DNA of 64,000 nt from Planctomycetaceae bacterium (GTDB lineage Bacteria > Planctomycetota > Phycisphaerae > Phycisphaerales > SM1A02). The notes under the pieces are model-generated. The model was not told where the DNA came from, made no database searches, and saw only the letters and a list, made by a program, of their open reading frames with translations. Positions 11,106 through 20,103 of the stretch are shown one piece after another; position 1 is the stretch's first letter, and the number at the start of each line of letters is the position of its first letter. The DNA is taken from assembly GCA_027490145.1 (NCBI GenBank), contig JAIXYQ010000010.1, forward strand, positions 124,001 through 188,000. The letters are read 5' to 3'. The translations under genes were made by a program, and so were the position numbers.

Positions 11106-12548
11106 ATGTTCATGCGCATGATCTACGACGACAAGCTGGCCGCAGCCGCCTACCTCATCGGGTGCCAGCGCACCGGCGAGGCCATCGTGATCGATCCCGA
11201 GCGTGACGTCGATCGCTACGAACGGCTCGCCGCCGCGAACGGCCTTCGCATCGTGGCGGCGGCGGAGACGCACATCCACGCCGACTTCATCTCGGGCAGC
11301 CGCGAGCTTGCCGAGAAGGGCGCACGCCTCTTCCTCTCGGACGAGGGTGACGCGGATTGGAAGTACGGGTGGCTCGACCGTGCAACCGGTGGCGGCAGGT
11401 ACGACGCGCGCCTCCTCAAGGACGGCGACACCTTCATGATCGGCAACATCGAGTTCCGTGCCGTGCACACGCCTGGGCACACCCCGGAGCACCTCTGCTT
11501 CATGGTGACCGACCGCGGTGGCGGTGCCGACCGGCCGATGGGCGTGGCCACCGGTGACTTCGTCTTCGTCGGCGACCTCGGCCGACCCGATCTGCTCGAG
11601 TCCGCCGCAGGCATCAACGGCGTGGCAGATCCATCGGCGCACCGCCTGTTCGCCAGCGTGCAACGGTTCATGGACTGGCCCGACTACCTGCAGGTCTGGC
11701 CCGCCCACGGTGCGGGCAGCGCGTGCGGCAAGGCACTCGGCGCCGTCCCGTCGAGCACGGTCGGCTACGAGAAGCTCTTCAATCCCTCGGTGCGCGCGGC
11801 CGCCTCCGAACGGGGCTTCGTCGACTTCATCCTCGATGCGCAGCCCGAGCCGCCGCTGTACTTCGCGCGCATGAAGCGAGACAACAAGGTCGGCCCGCGC
11901 GTGCTCGGCATCGCCGGCGGGGGCGGTGTGCCCATGCCGGACCGCATCGGCGTGGATGGATTGAAGTCGGTCTCCGGCTCATCGGTGGCGATCATCGACA
12001 CGCGGCCCTGGGCTGCGTTCAAGGCCGGCCATCTGCCGGGCGCACTGCACCTGCCGCTCAACGCAACCTTCACCACCGATGCCGGATCGCTGATCGGTGA
12101 CGACGAGCCGATGCTGCTCGTGGTCGAGTCCGCCAGGCTCGACGAGGCCGTGCGCGACCTGATCCGCGTCGGCTTGGACCGCTTCCACGGATGGTGCGAG
12201 CCCGCCGATGTCGAGGCCTTCGCCGCGGCGGGTGGGCGCGTGGCGAGCACCGCTGAAGTCAGCGTCGACCAGGCACGGAGCTTGATGGACTCATCCCGGC
12301 CCTTCGTGCTCGACGTGCGCCGCGCGGCCGAGTTCCGCGAGGGCTGCATCGAGGGCGCAACGAACATCGCGCACACGCGCCTGCTGTCGCGTTTGGCCGA
12401 GGTGCCGCGCGACCGGCACATCCTGGTGCACTGCCGGAGCGGCGCGCGCTCGGCGCGGGCGTGTTCGCTGCTCGAGCGCCATGGCTACGCGTGCACGAAC
12501 ATGGCCGGCGGCATGCTCGCCTGGGAGAAGTCGGTCGCGCTCCGGTGA
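11106..12548 (+). CDS. MBL-fold hydrolase fused to rhodanese domains (persulfide dioxygenase-like)
   Basis: 480 residues; AGGAG lies upstream of ATG 11106. N-terminal metallo-beta-lactamase fold: the THIHADF motif carries metal-binding His and Asp, followed by HTPGHTPEH and GDFVFVGDLGRPD. Two rhodanese modules follow. The middle one lacks an active-site Cys (region around AIIDTRPWAAFKAGHLPGA). The last one has the loop CRSGARS and is probably active as a sulfurtransferase. Known: such fusions act in sulfide / glutathione persulfide oxidation and sulfane-sulfur handling. Inference: cytoplasmic sulfur detoxification; substrate not provable from sequence. Confidence 0.9.
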   Translation: MFMRMIYDDKLAAAAYLIGCQRTGEAIVIDPERDVDRYERLAAANGLRIVAAAETHIHADFISGSRELAEKGARLFLSDEGDADWKYGWLDRATGGGRYDARLLKDGDTFMIGNIEFRAVHTPGHTPEHLCFMVTDRGGGADRPMGVATGDFVFVGDLGRPDLLESAAGINGVADPSAHRLFASVQRFMDWPDYLQVWPAHGAGSACGKALGAVPSSTVGYEKLFNPSVRAAASERGFVDFILDAQPEPPLYFARMKRDNKVGPRVLGIAGGGGVPMPDRIGVDGLKSVSGSSVAIIDTRPWAAFKAGHLPGALHLPLNATFTTDAGSLIGDDEPMLLVVESARLDEAVRDLIRVGLDRFHGWCEPADVEAFAAAGGRVASTAEVSVDQARSLMDSSRPFVLDVRRAAEFREGCIEGATNIAHTRLLSRLAEVPRDRHILVHCRSGARSARACSLLERHGYACTNMAGGMLAWEKSVALR

Positions 12549-12586
12549 GGTGCCGGGCGCGACCGGCCCATCGCTAGCATCCCGCC

Positions 12587-13249
12587 ATGAACGATGCCCA
12601 GCGGCGATTCGTCGACTTCATGCTGAGGGTCGGCGTGCTGACCTTCGGTGACTTCACCACCAAGAGCGGTCGCAAGACCCCGTACTTCGTCAACACCGGC
12701 CGCTACCGCAGCGGCAGCCAGCTCGTCGAACTCGGGCGGGCCTACGCGGATGCGATCGAGCGCTCGTTCCCCGGGGGCTTCGATTGCCTGTTCGGCCCCG
12801 CCTACAAGGGGATCCCGCTCGTGGTGGCGATCTCGATGGCCTTCGCCGAGCGCGGTCGCGAGGTCGAGTTCTGCTTCAACCGCAAGGAAGCCAAGGACCA
12901 CGGTGAGGGCGGCGTGCTCGTGGGCCGGCCGCTGAAGGATGGCGACCGCGTGTTGATCGTCGAGGACGTGACCACGGCGGGCACGTCGATCCGCGAGACG
13001 GTGCCGCTGCTGCGGGCGGCCGCAGACATCCGCTTGGCGGGGCTCGTGGTCTCGGTCGATCGCCAGGAGCGGGCGAGCGAGGCCTCGACCCGTTCGGCGC
13101 TCGCCGAGGTAGGCCATGAGTTCGGCATGCCGACCGCCGCGATCGTGACGATCGACGAGGTCGTGGCGCACCTGGGTGACCGCCTCACGGAAGCCGACCG
13201 TGCGCGCATCGCTGCGTACCGCGCGCAGTACGGCGCGCCGGCATCGTGA
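12587..13249 (+). CDS. pyrE: Orotate phosphoribosyltransferase
   Basis: 220 residues. Contains the KTPYFVNTG substrate segment, FGPAYKGIPL, the FCFNRKEAKDHGEGG flexible catalytic loop with the Lys pair, and the PRPP-binding motif VEDVTTAGTS near residue 125. It converts orotate and PRPP to OMP in pyrimidine synthesis. It starts 38 bases after the MBL/rhodanese gene on the same strand and may be co-transcribed. No other pyr gene is adjacent. Confidence 0.96.
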   Translation: MNDAQRRFVDFMLRVGVLTFGDFTTKSGRKTPYFVNTGRYRSGSQLVELGRAYADAIERSFPGGFDCLFGPAYKGIPLVVAISMAFAERGREVEFCFNRKEAKDHGEGGVLVGRPLKDGDRVLIVEDVTTAGTSIRETVPLLRAAADIRLAGLVVSVDRQERASEASTRSALAEVGHEFGMPTAAIVTIDEVVAHLGDRLTEADRARIAAYRAQYGAPAS

Positions 13250-13327
13250 TCGAGTGCGTGCGGAAACTGAGCTGCTCCACGGCGAAACGGCGGCCGCGTG
13301 CATGGATCGACCGGCTTGAGCAGCGGC

Positions 13328-14944
13328 TCACTGCCCCTGGGGACGACTGACCGCCTCCATCACGCGCTCCAGATTGAAGCTGCCGGGCTTCTGGCGCGGG
13401 GGGAAGTCGCGGAAACTCTGGAGCCAGCGACCGACATAGGCACCCGCCGGGGCGATCATGAACATGCGGTCGAGGTACCAGCGCTGGTAGCCCATGGCGT
13501 TCTCCTCGCGGGCCCGCTCGAACGGATCCATCCGCAGATTGGTCAGCAGTGGCGCGCGCAGCTGCACGAACGGCTGTTGCCACACCTCAAGCCCTTCGGC
13601 CTCCTGCAGCAGGAAGGTCGCCTTCCAGTTGCCGAAGCGCAGGGCGGCCACGCTGCCGTCATCGGTCCAATAGATGAACTCCTGCCGTGGCCACGGCTGT
13701 TCGCCCTTGAGCGAAGGGATCAGGTTGTAGCCATCAAGGTGCACCTTGTAGCTGGCCTTGCCGATTGACTGTCCCTTGCGCAGGTCATCGACTGCCGTGG
13801 CGTTGCCTGCCGCCGCGAGCAGCGTCGGGAGCATGTCTTCGTGGGCTGCGACATCGTTGATCACCGAGCCCGGCTTGATGGTGCCGGGCCAGCGGATCAT
13901 GCATGGCACGCGGTATCCGCCTTCCCACTGCGTGTTCTTCTCGCCGCGGAACATGGTCGTCCCGCCATCGGGCCAGGTGAAGGTCTCGGCGCCGTTGTCG
14001 GTCGAGTACATGATGATGGTGTTGTCGAGTTGGCCGAGCGCTTCGAGCTTTGCCAGCAGCACGCCGATCTGGCGATCGTGCTCGACCATGCCGTCGGCGT
14101 AGATCCCCAGACCGGTCTTGCCGTCCGCACCGGGTGCAAGGTGGGTGAAGATGTGCATCTTGGTCGAGTTCCACCAGAGGAAGAACGGCTTGTCCTCCTT
14201 GGCTGACCGCTCCATGAAGTCCATCGCCTTGGCGTTCACCTCCTCGTCGATGGTCTCCATGCGCTTGCGCGTCAGCGGTCCGGTGTCGGTGATGCGGCCA
14301 TCGCCGAAGCTGTGGATGACGCCGCGTGGGCCGAACTTCGCCTTGAAAGCGGGGTCCTTCGGATAATCGGGATTCTCCGGCTCTTCCTCCGCGTTGAGGT
14401 GATAGAGGTTGCCGAAGAACTCGTCGAAGCCATGCGCCGTCGGCAGCATGTCGTCGCGGTCCCCCAGGTGGTTCTTTCCGAACTGCCCCGTGGCATAGCC
14501 CTGCGCCTTGAGCAGCGTGGCGATCGTCGGATCCTCCTTGCGCATGCCTTCAGGCGCGCCCGGAAGGCCAACCTTCGTGAGGCCGGTCCGGATCGGGGAT
14601 TGGCCGGTGATGAACGCGGCGCGGCCGGCGGTGCAGCTCTGCTGGCCGTACCAGTCGGTGAAGACCGCGCCTTCACGGCCGATGCGATCGATGTTGGGCG
14701 TTCGATAGCCCATCATGCCGAGGTTGTAGGCACTGATGTTGAACTGCCCGATGTCGTCGCCCCAGATGACGAGGATGTTGGGCTTGCGTGCGGCCTTCTG
14801 TGGGGCGGCGGGCGTGCCCGCGTCGTTGCAGGCGACGGCGATGCCGGGGAAGAGCACGACGATCGCGGCGAGCAGCACCGTGCCGAGTGCGCGAGCGAGT
14901 TCGGACGGCGCGGACGGGCGTGTTGTGGTTGCGCTTGATGCCAT
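13328..14944 (-). CDS. Arylsulfatase (S1 sulfatase), exported
   Basis: Start at ATG 14944 with AGGAGG and AAGGTG upstream; about 538 residues. The N-terminus is hydrophobic and ends in IAVAC, a likely lipoprotein or signal cleavage site. Sulfatase core: NILVIWGDDIGQFN (metal-binding Asp pair), the formylglycine segment SCTAGRAAFITG, then GKNHLGD, NSTKMHIFTH and STDNGAE. Known: the Cys of C-x-A/P-x-R is converted to formylglycine; here the motif is CTAGR rather than the commoner CTPSR. Inference: hydrolyses sulfate esters, perhaps on sulfated polysaccharides, outside the cytoplasm. No dedicated maturase is adjacent. Confidence 0.93.
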   Translation of the reverse strand: MASSATTTRPSAPSELARALGTVLLAAIVVLFPGIAVACNDAGTPAAPQKAARKPNILVIWGDDIGQFNISAYNLGMMGYRTPNIDRIGREGAVFTDWYGQQSCTAGRAAFITGQSPIRTGLTKVGLPGAPEGMRKEDPTIATLLKAQGYATGQFGKNHLGDRDDMLPTAHGFDEFFGNLYHLNAEEEPENPDYPKDPAFKAKFGPRGVIHSFGDGRITDTGPLTRKRMETIDEEVNAKAMDFMERSAKEDKPFFLWWNSTKMHIFTHLAPGADGKTGLGIYADGMVEHDRQIGVLLAKLEALGQLDNTIIMYSTDNGAETFTWPDGGTTMFRGEKNTQWEGGYRVPCMIRWPGTIKPGSVINDVAAHEDMLPTLLAAAGNATAVDDLRKGQSIGKASYKVHLDGYNLIPSLKGEQPWPRQEFIYWTDDGSVAALRFGNWKATFLLQEAEGLEVWQQPFVQLRAPLLTNLRMDPFERAREENAMGYQRWYLDRMFMIAPAGAYVGRWLQSFRDFPPRQKPGSFNLERVMEAVSRPQGQ

Positions 14945-15036
14945 GTGATTCACCTTGGGCCTCCTGGGTTGGGAATGCAAGACTAGCAGTGGGCGAACAA
15001 GGCGATCGGGGTGCGCGCGCCACCCCGCGTGGCTGC

Positions 15037-15282
15037 TCAGGCCAAGCGTGGACCCCGTGACGAGTTGCCGAGCGGAGCCAGCGAGACGATGAGCGACACG
15101 TCGATCGTTTCTGCGGCGTCGGCATCGGTGGCAGCCACATAGACCGTGCGGCCCGACGGGAGCAGCCAGGCGAACTCGCGATGCGGGACGTCGAAGGCCC
15201 GCTGGTCGACCAGATGCAGGCGGAAGGGGACGAAGGGCGCTGCACGGAGCGCACTGCGGAGCTGGTCGGGTGCCACGGTCAT
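15037..15282 (-). CDS. Small conserved planctomycete-type protein, function unknown
   Basis: 81 residues; an AGGTCATG context at the start suggests a working ribosome site. The pattern LRSALRAAPFVPFRLHLVDQ, then FDVPHREFAWLLPSGRTVYV and a C-terminal IDVSLIVSL, matches a short family that I recall as common in planctomycete genomes. No catalytic residues are obvious; a small beta-rich domain is likely. It lies upstream of the arylsulfatase on the same strand with a 92-base gap. Confidence 0.7.
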   Translation of the reverse strand: MTVAPDQLRSALRAAPFVPFRLHLVDQRAFDVPHREFAWLLPSGRTVYVAATDADAAETIDVSLIVSLAPLGNSSRGPRLA

Positions 15283-15485
15283 GACCTCCTAGTGTGCCGT
15301 CGAAGGTAGCCCCGCTCAAGTGAAAGTCGGCGGGCGCCGGGGAAAATTCGGTGCAAGATCTGAACGGCGTGCGGTGCGGCCCTCGCGTCCATGCTGTCGA
15401 TCGTGCGGGCACGATTCCGATGCCCGCTCCTCCCTCGACCCGGAGCCCTCGCTCGATGCCGCCCCGCCCGCGCTACCGTGCACGC

Positions 15486-15725
15486 ATGATCGCCACGATC
15501 CTCGCCGCGTCGCTCGCCACGCCGCCCACCGAGGCTGAACAGACCGCGCTGTGGGCGGTCGACCGCGACCAACGCATGGCCCGGTGGCGCGAATCTCGCT
15601 GTGGGATGTTCATCCACTGGAGCCTCCCTTCGCCTGCCGGCGGCTACTGGGATGGCCCGGTCCCGCCGATCGTGCTCGGGCCCGATGGTGATCGCTCCAA
15701 GGGCTCCAATGGGGCCGCACCATGA
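15486..15725 (+). pseudogene. Truncated GH29 alpha-L-fucosidase N-terminal remnant
   Basis: A 79-codon frame. After a signal-like start (MIATILAASLA) it carries MARWRESRCGMFIHWSLPSP, which resembles the RxGMFIHWGL N-terminal signature of GH29 alpha-L-fucosidases (normally over 400 residues). The match stops near GYWDGPVPPIV and the rest looks random. The catalytic Asp and acid/base regions are absent, so no enzyme can be made. Its TGA overlaps the start of the next gene as ATGA, so it may now only act as a leader for the acetyltransferase. Decay by deletion is inferred. Confidence 0.55.
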
Positions 15726-16255
15726 ACCCTTGGCAACCAACCCTCGTGGGGCCCACCGTCACGCTGCGGCCCATCGCGCCCTCCGACCTCGATCCGATGC
15801 ACGCGGCAGCGAGCGATCCGTTGGTCTGGGAACAGCACTCCGAGCGCGACCGCCATGAGCGCTCCGTGTTCGAGCGATTCTTCCGTGGCGCCCTCGAGTG
15901 TGGCGGGGGGCTTGCGATCACCGAGCGTGATGGTGGTCGGATCATCGGTTCCAGCCGGTACTACGACTGGGATCCCACCGGCTCGTCCGTCGTCATCGGC
16001 TACACCTTCCTCGAGCGCGCGCACTGGGGCGGCCGCACCAATCGTGAGGTCAAGTCCCTCATGCTCGCGCATGCCTTCATCCACGTGGCGACCGCATGGT
16101 TCCATGTGAGTCCCGGCAACGTGCGCTCGCAGCGCGCACTGGAACGAATCGGAGCGCGGCTCGACCGACGGGAACAGGTGCCTGTGGGCGGCGTGCCGAG
16201 CGACCGGCTCATCTACCGGATCGACCGGGAGCTCGCCGTACCTGCGGACGGTTGA
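15722..16255 (+). CDS. GNAT-family acetyltransferase (RimJ/RimL-like)
   Basis: 177 residues. Typical GNAT layout: TLRPIAPSDLDPM at the start, SSRYYDWDPTGSSVVIGYTFL as the central strand, the acetyl-CoA binding helix region (GRTNREVKSLMLAHAF), and the NVRSQRALERIGAR motif common in RimJ/RimL-type N-acetyltransferases. Acceptor unknown: the N-terminus of a ribosomal protein or a small molecule are both possible. Its ATG overlaps the stop of the fucosidase remnant (ATGA). Confidence 0.88.
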   Translation: MNPWQPTLVGPTVTLRPIAPSDLDPMHAAASDPLVWEQHSERDRHERSVFERFFRGALECGGGLAITERDGGRIIGSSRYYDWDPTGSSVVIGYTFLERAHWGGRTNREVKSLMLAHAFIHVATAWFHVSPGNVRSQRALERIGARLDRREQVPVGGVPSDRLIYRIDRELAVPADG

Positions 16256-16359
16256 CCGCCTCCGTCGATCGCTCCAGGTTCGAGTGATCGGTTCGCGGTG
16301 GGCCGTCTGCGGGCAGGGGGCCGCCCCGCCGCGACGAGGAGCCCGCATACGATCCACGC

Positions 16360-16830
16360 ATGCACACGATCGAAGCCGCCATCGCGTCATACGAATCCGG
16401 ACCTTCGCAACTGCGCCAGGCGTGCGCGGGGATCGACCCGGAGCGGCTCACGCGTCGGATCGGTCCGGGTGAGTGGAGCATCATGGAGAACGCCGTCCAC
16501 CTGCTCGACAGCGATCTGGCATCCACGCACCGCATGCGCCGCATCGTGGCCGAGGAGTGCCCATTGCTGGTCGCCTACGACGAGAACGCGTTCATCGCGA
16601 GGCTCCCGAGCGCCGACGCCGATCTGGTCGAGGTGCTCGATCTCTTCGAGGCCAACCGCCGGTTCACGGCGCGCTGGTTGCGGTCGCTGCCCGCGGAGGC
16701 CTTCTCCCGAGTGGGCATCCATACGCAGCGCGGCAAGGTGACGCTGCTGCAGATCGTCGAGATCTACTCGAACCACGTGGGCCATCATCTGGAGTTCGTG
16801 GCGCAGAAGCGACGCAACCTCGGCGTGTGA
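16360..16830 (+). CDS. DinB-like four-helix metal-binding protein
   Basis: 156 residues, helical. GEWSIMENAVHLLDSD carries the first His of the DinB metal site and the end has YSNHVGHHLEF with the paired His. Known: the DinB/YfiT superfamily binds a divalent metal; many members are thiol-dependent transferases or of unknown role. It lies between a GNAT gene and the 3-methyladenine glycosylase gene, all on the plus strand with short gaps, so a small operon is possible. No substrate can be assigned. Confidence 0.82.
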   Translation: MHTIEAAIASYESGPSQLRQACAGIDPERLTRRIGPGEWSIMENAVHLLDSDLASTHRMRRIVAEECPLLVAYDENAFIARLPSADADLVEVLDLFEANRRFTARWLRSLPAEAFSRVGIHTQRGKVTLLQIVEIYSNHVGHHLEFVAQKRRNLGV

Positions 16831-16901
16831 CCCGGGCCGTGGCGGCGCGGTCGGGTCCGCGGCCCGGCGGGTGCGCGCCGATCCGTACCATCTTCCGTGA
16901 C

Positions 16902-17516
16902 ATGCCACGTGCGAAGGACTCCGGAGATTCGGTCAGCAGATGCTGGTGGTGCGGCAGCGATCCCGTGTACGTGGCCTACCACGACCGCGAGTGGGGTGTG
17001 CCCGTGACGGGTGATCGTGCGCTGTATGAGAAGCTCGTGCTCGATGGATTCCAGGCGGGGCTCAGTTGGATCACGATCCTGCGCAGGCGCGCAGCGTTCC
17101 GACGGGCGTTCGTACGCTTCGATCCGGCCAAGGTGTCGCGGTTCGGTGCGCGCGATGTCGAGCGCCTGCTGCAGGATGACGGCATCATCCGCAGCCGCGC
17201 CAAGATCGAGGCCGCCATCGCCAATGCGCGCGCCTGGGAGCGCATCATGGATGCGGGAGGCCACGGTGCCTTCCGGGACCTGCTCTGGCAGCACGTCGAT
17301 CACCGAACGATCGTGAACCGCTTGCGAAGGCCCACCGAGATCCGGGCCTCGACGCCGCAGAGTGAGCGCATGGCGACCACGCTGCGCAAGGCCGGCTTCT
17401 CGTTCTGCGGGCCGGTGATCTGCTACGCCTTCATGCAGGCCGTCGGCATGGTGAACGATCACCTGGTGTCGTGCCCGCGGCATGCTGTGTGCAGCGAGCT
17501 GGCGCGGGTCGAGTGA
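16902..17516 (+). CDS. tag: DNA-3-methyladenine glycosylase I
   Basis: Start at ATG 16902 (MPRAKDSG); the frame stays open upstream across the previous gene but that part is a shadow. About 204 residues, normal for Tag. Motifs: CWWCGSDPVYVAYHDREWGVP with the zinc Cys and the recognition Glu, FQAGLSWITILRRR, and the C-terminal zinc ligands in NDHLVSCPRH. It excises 3-methyladenine from DNA in base excision repair. Confidence 0.95.
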   Translation: MPRAKDSGDSVSRCWWCGSDPVYVAYHDREWGVPVTGDRALYEKLVLDGFQAGLSWITILRRRAAFRRAFVRFDPAKVSRFGARDVERLLQDDGIIRSRAKIEAAIANARAWERIMDAGGHGAFRDLLWQHVDHRTIVNRLRRPTEIRASTPQSERMATTLRKAGFSFCGPVICYAFMQAVGMVNDHLVSCPRHAVCSELARVE

Positions 17517-17636
17517 GGCCTGCAGCGATCTCTGCGGTCGTCGATGCGGAGATCGCGCTTCAGCCGGACAACGTGCACGCGGTGCGTCGTTGACACGGTA
17601 AAGCCTCGTCAGGCACACGGTTCGGCTCGAGGTGGA

Positions 17637-18635
17637 TCAGCGTCGCCGCTTCGCCTCGATGCGCGCGGGTGGGGGGAGTTTGATGTCGGACGCAAGGCCG
17701 AGCGCGGCGAGCAGGCGGATGAACCAGTAGGTTGCATCGATCTCCCACCACGACAGCCCGTGGCGCGCCGACGCAGGGAACGCATGGTGCGTGTTGTGCC
17801 AGCCCTCGCCCATGGCGAGGATCCCCATGACCAGGTTGTTGCGACTCTGGTCGTGGCTGTCGAAGGGTCGGGATCCCCAAAGGTGGCAGACCGAGTTGAC
17901 ACTCCAGGTCACGTGGTGCACGAAGAACACGCGCAGCAGCCCGCCCCAGATCCACGCCATGAGTGCACCCATCCAGGTGTGCGTCACGGCCAGGCCGATC
18001 GCAGCGGGAATCAGCTGGCCGAGCACGGCCCACAGGCCGAACCATCGGCTCATCGGTGGAATGAAGGGGTCCGACAGGAGGTCCGGCACGTACTTGTCCA
18101 TCACCTCGCGCGGCGGCGACTTGGCGAAGAACCAGCCCAGATGGGAATGCACCATGCCGCGGAGCATGCCGCCGACGCTGGTGCCGAAGGCATAGGGCGA
18201 ATGGGGATCATCGGGGCGATCGGTGTGCTGGTGGTGCCGGCGATGCGTCGCGACCCAGTCGAGGATCGAGCCTTGCACGGCCATCGATCCGACCACGCCA
18301 AGGACCACTGAGACGGCGGGCGCCGCCTTGTACGACTTGTGCGTGAACAGCCGGTGATAGCCGGCGGTGATGCCCAGGGTCGTGATGATGTATCCGCCCA
18401 GAAAGAGCGACAGGTTGAGCCAACTGAACGGCGTGTGCCAGAGCAGGATCACGGCTGCGATCAATCCGAGAAAGGGGATTGTGATGGCGATCACGCTGCC
18501 GATCCGTGCGGCAATGCCGGGACGCTGCATCGGTTCCTCGGGAAGCGGGGGGGCCTCGAGAGCGAGCGCCAGCACGACGGGATCGGTTGGGTTGGTACGG
18601 GCCGTGGCTGGCTCGTGCCGTGAGTGGTTCGCCAT
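17637..18635 (-). CDS. Acyl-lipid / acyl-CoA delta-9 fatty acid desaturase
   Basis: Start at ATG 18635, preceded by GGAGGA at good spacing; about 332 residues. Four predicted membrane helices and the three His boxes of membrane di-iron desaturases: HRLFTH, HRRHH and HNTHH, plus the conserved HVTWSVNSVCHLWG segment. It introduces a cis double bond into membrane acyl chains, using O2 and a cytochrome/ferredoxin donor. A second, broken desaturase of the same kind lies at 23669-24025. Confidence 0.94.
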   Translation of the reverse strand: MANHSRHEPATARTNPTDPVVLALALEAPPLPEEPMQRPGIAARIGSVIAITIPFLGLIAAVILLWHTPFSWLNLSLFLGGYIITTLGITAGYHRLFTHKSYKAAPAVSVVLGVVGSMAVQGSILDWVATHRRHHQHTDRPDDPHSPYAFGTSVGGMLRGMVHSHLGWFFAKSPPREVMDKYVPDLLSDPFIPPMSRWFGLWAVLGQLIPAAIGLAVTHTWMGALMAWIWGGLLRVFFVHHVTWSVNSVCHLWGSRPFDSHDQSRNNLVMGILAMGEGWHNTHHAFPASARHGLSWWEIDATYWFIRLLAALGLASDIKLPPPARIEAKRRR

Positions 18636-18930
18636 GGGTTCCTCCGGAAATTGGGTGCCTGCTGCACGACCAAGGCCCGAGGATCGCCACGCGGGAAGCT
18701 GCGTGGTGGAACCAACGAGCTGTGAGCATGCTAGGTGTCCCGCGAATCGACGGGGAGCGGCTCCTGACGCGGGCAGGTGCAGCTCCGGCAGTCCCTCAAT
18801 CTGCCTGAATTCGCGTCCTGAGATGCGTGGCCATCGGAGCGTGCCAAGACGGTGGTAGTGTCTCGGCACTCCAATCTGGATGGCCGGTCGAAGCCCGTGC
18901 CAAGTCGAGCCCTCCAACGGAGATCCGGTC

Positions 18931-20031
18931 ATGCCATCCCGAGCGGTTTTCGCGGCCAGTACGGCCATCATCGTTGCCAGCACGGCGATTGTCCTGGTTC
19001 CAGGCCATGAGTCGGCTTTTGCACGGTCTGCGGCTCGGGTCGACACGCCGCGGGTACAAGCCATCATCGTCATGCGCCATGGCCATGACGCTGCAGGATG
19101 TGTCACGAAGGACAACCCCCAGAGCCTGTCGGCCACCTGGAAACTCCAAGCTCCCAAGTGGCCGAACCATGAGTTCCCCGGCGTTGCGGTCAGTTCGTAT
19201 GGCGCTCAGGGCAACGTGACGATGTTGTCGTCGGTGCCGGTGCTGCAGCACTGCCTGTCCACCATCGGGGAGCAGCAGGCCATGAGGCTTGCCGAGGAGC
19301 TGCCCCAGATCTTGACGGACCACAATCTGGCGCCAGTTACCCGAGTGGTCGTCATCAATCCAAACGTCATCGTCAACGGGGAGTACGCCACGGCGAATCC
19401 ATTCGACACCGTGCTGCCGTTCATCATGAAGGATCAGCGCACGAGCAAGTCGATCAAGTCCATCGACCTGCTGTGCAACAACGGCTGCATCATGGTGGGG
19501 AGCATGTCCAAGCAGCTCTTCGACTTGGTGCCCAACCACGGGTTGCTGGCCTCGAAGGTGGTCGGGGGGTCGACCTTGGTGTGCTGGACAGGTGAAGGCC
19601 TGAACGAGTCCATTGGGGACAGCAAGGCCCTTCTGGAACTGCTCGCCGGCGGGACCATCACGAACGAGATCAACAACTTGGTCAAGACCCCCTGCATGAT
19701 CGGCCAGAAGAGCATGGGGTACGAGAAGGGAAAGGGCAACGTCCTGTACATCTTCACCCCGAGGCCATTTTCGGCCAACACGGACGAAGCGGGCACCGTC
19801 GATGCAGCGCCCATGAATCCTCACGAGGGCGAGCAGGTCCAGGCGTATGACCTGAAGGTCTTCCAGGCCTTGACGGCTGGTGCGGTCACCGATCCGACCA
19901 AAGCCAGTTTCTGCTGGACGCACACCTTCAGCGTGAACTACCTGCCACCCACGGACCTTGACCCGAAGTCCTTCGAGAGCGTCACCATTCAGTTCCCGAA
20001 GTCGCCAGCCAGTCTCCTGCTCAGCCAGTGA
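18931..20031 (+). CDS. Exported protein with histidine-phosphatase-like RHG motif
   Basis: Start at ATG 18931 with GGAGA upstream; about 366 residues. The signal-like N-terminus (AVFAASTAIIVASTAIVL) is followed by QAIIVMRHGHDAAG. The RHG at a strand end is the signature of the histidine phosphatase superfamily, and GEQQAMRLAEELPQIL resembles the helix that follows in phosphoglycerate-mutase-like enzymes. The partner His motif is not clear, so activity is doubtful. Codon use is less GC-biased than in its neighbours, which suggests later acquisition. Function unknown. Confidence 0.65.
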   Translation: MPSRAVFAASTAIIVASTAIVLVPGHESAFARSAARVDTPRVQAIIVMRHGHDAAGCVTKDNPQSLSATWKLQAPKWPNHEFPGVAVSSYGAQGNVTMLSSVPVLQHCLSTIGEQQAMRLAEELPQILTDHNLAPVTRVVVINPNVIVNGEYATANPFDTVLPFIMKDQRTSKSIKSIDLLCNNGCIMVGSMSKQLFDLVPNHGLLASKVVGGSTLVCWTGEGLNESIGDSKALLELLAGGTITNEINNLVKTPCMIGQKSMGYEKGKGNVLYIFTPRPFSANTDEAGTVDAAPMNPHEGEQVQAYDLKVFQALTAGAVTDPTKASFCWTHTFSVNYLPPTDLDPKSFESVTIQFPKSPASLLLSQ

Positions 20032-20103
20032 CGCGTTGGGGAGCGCGGGACGGTCGGGCACACCAGGCTGGCACACGCCGCTGATCGGCGGTCCAATGTG
20101 CGC

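Noticed and set aside
16473..16901. N-terminal extension of tag over the DinB-like gene
   Set aside because: The frame is open but antiparallel in character to the DinB gene's own reading; the Tag family begins at about MPRAKD (16902).
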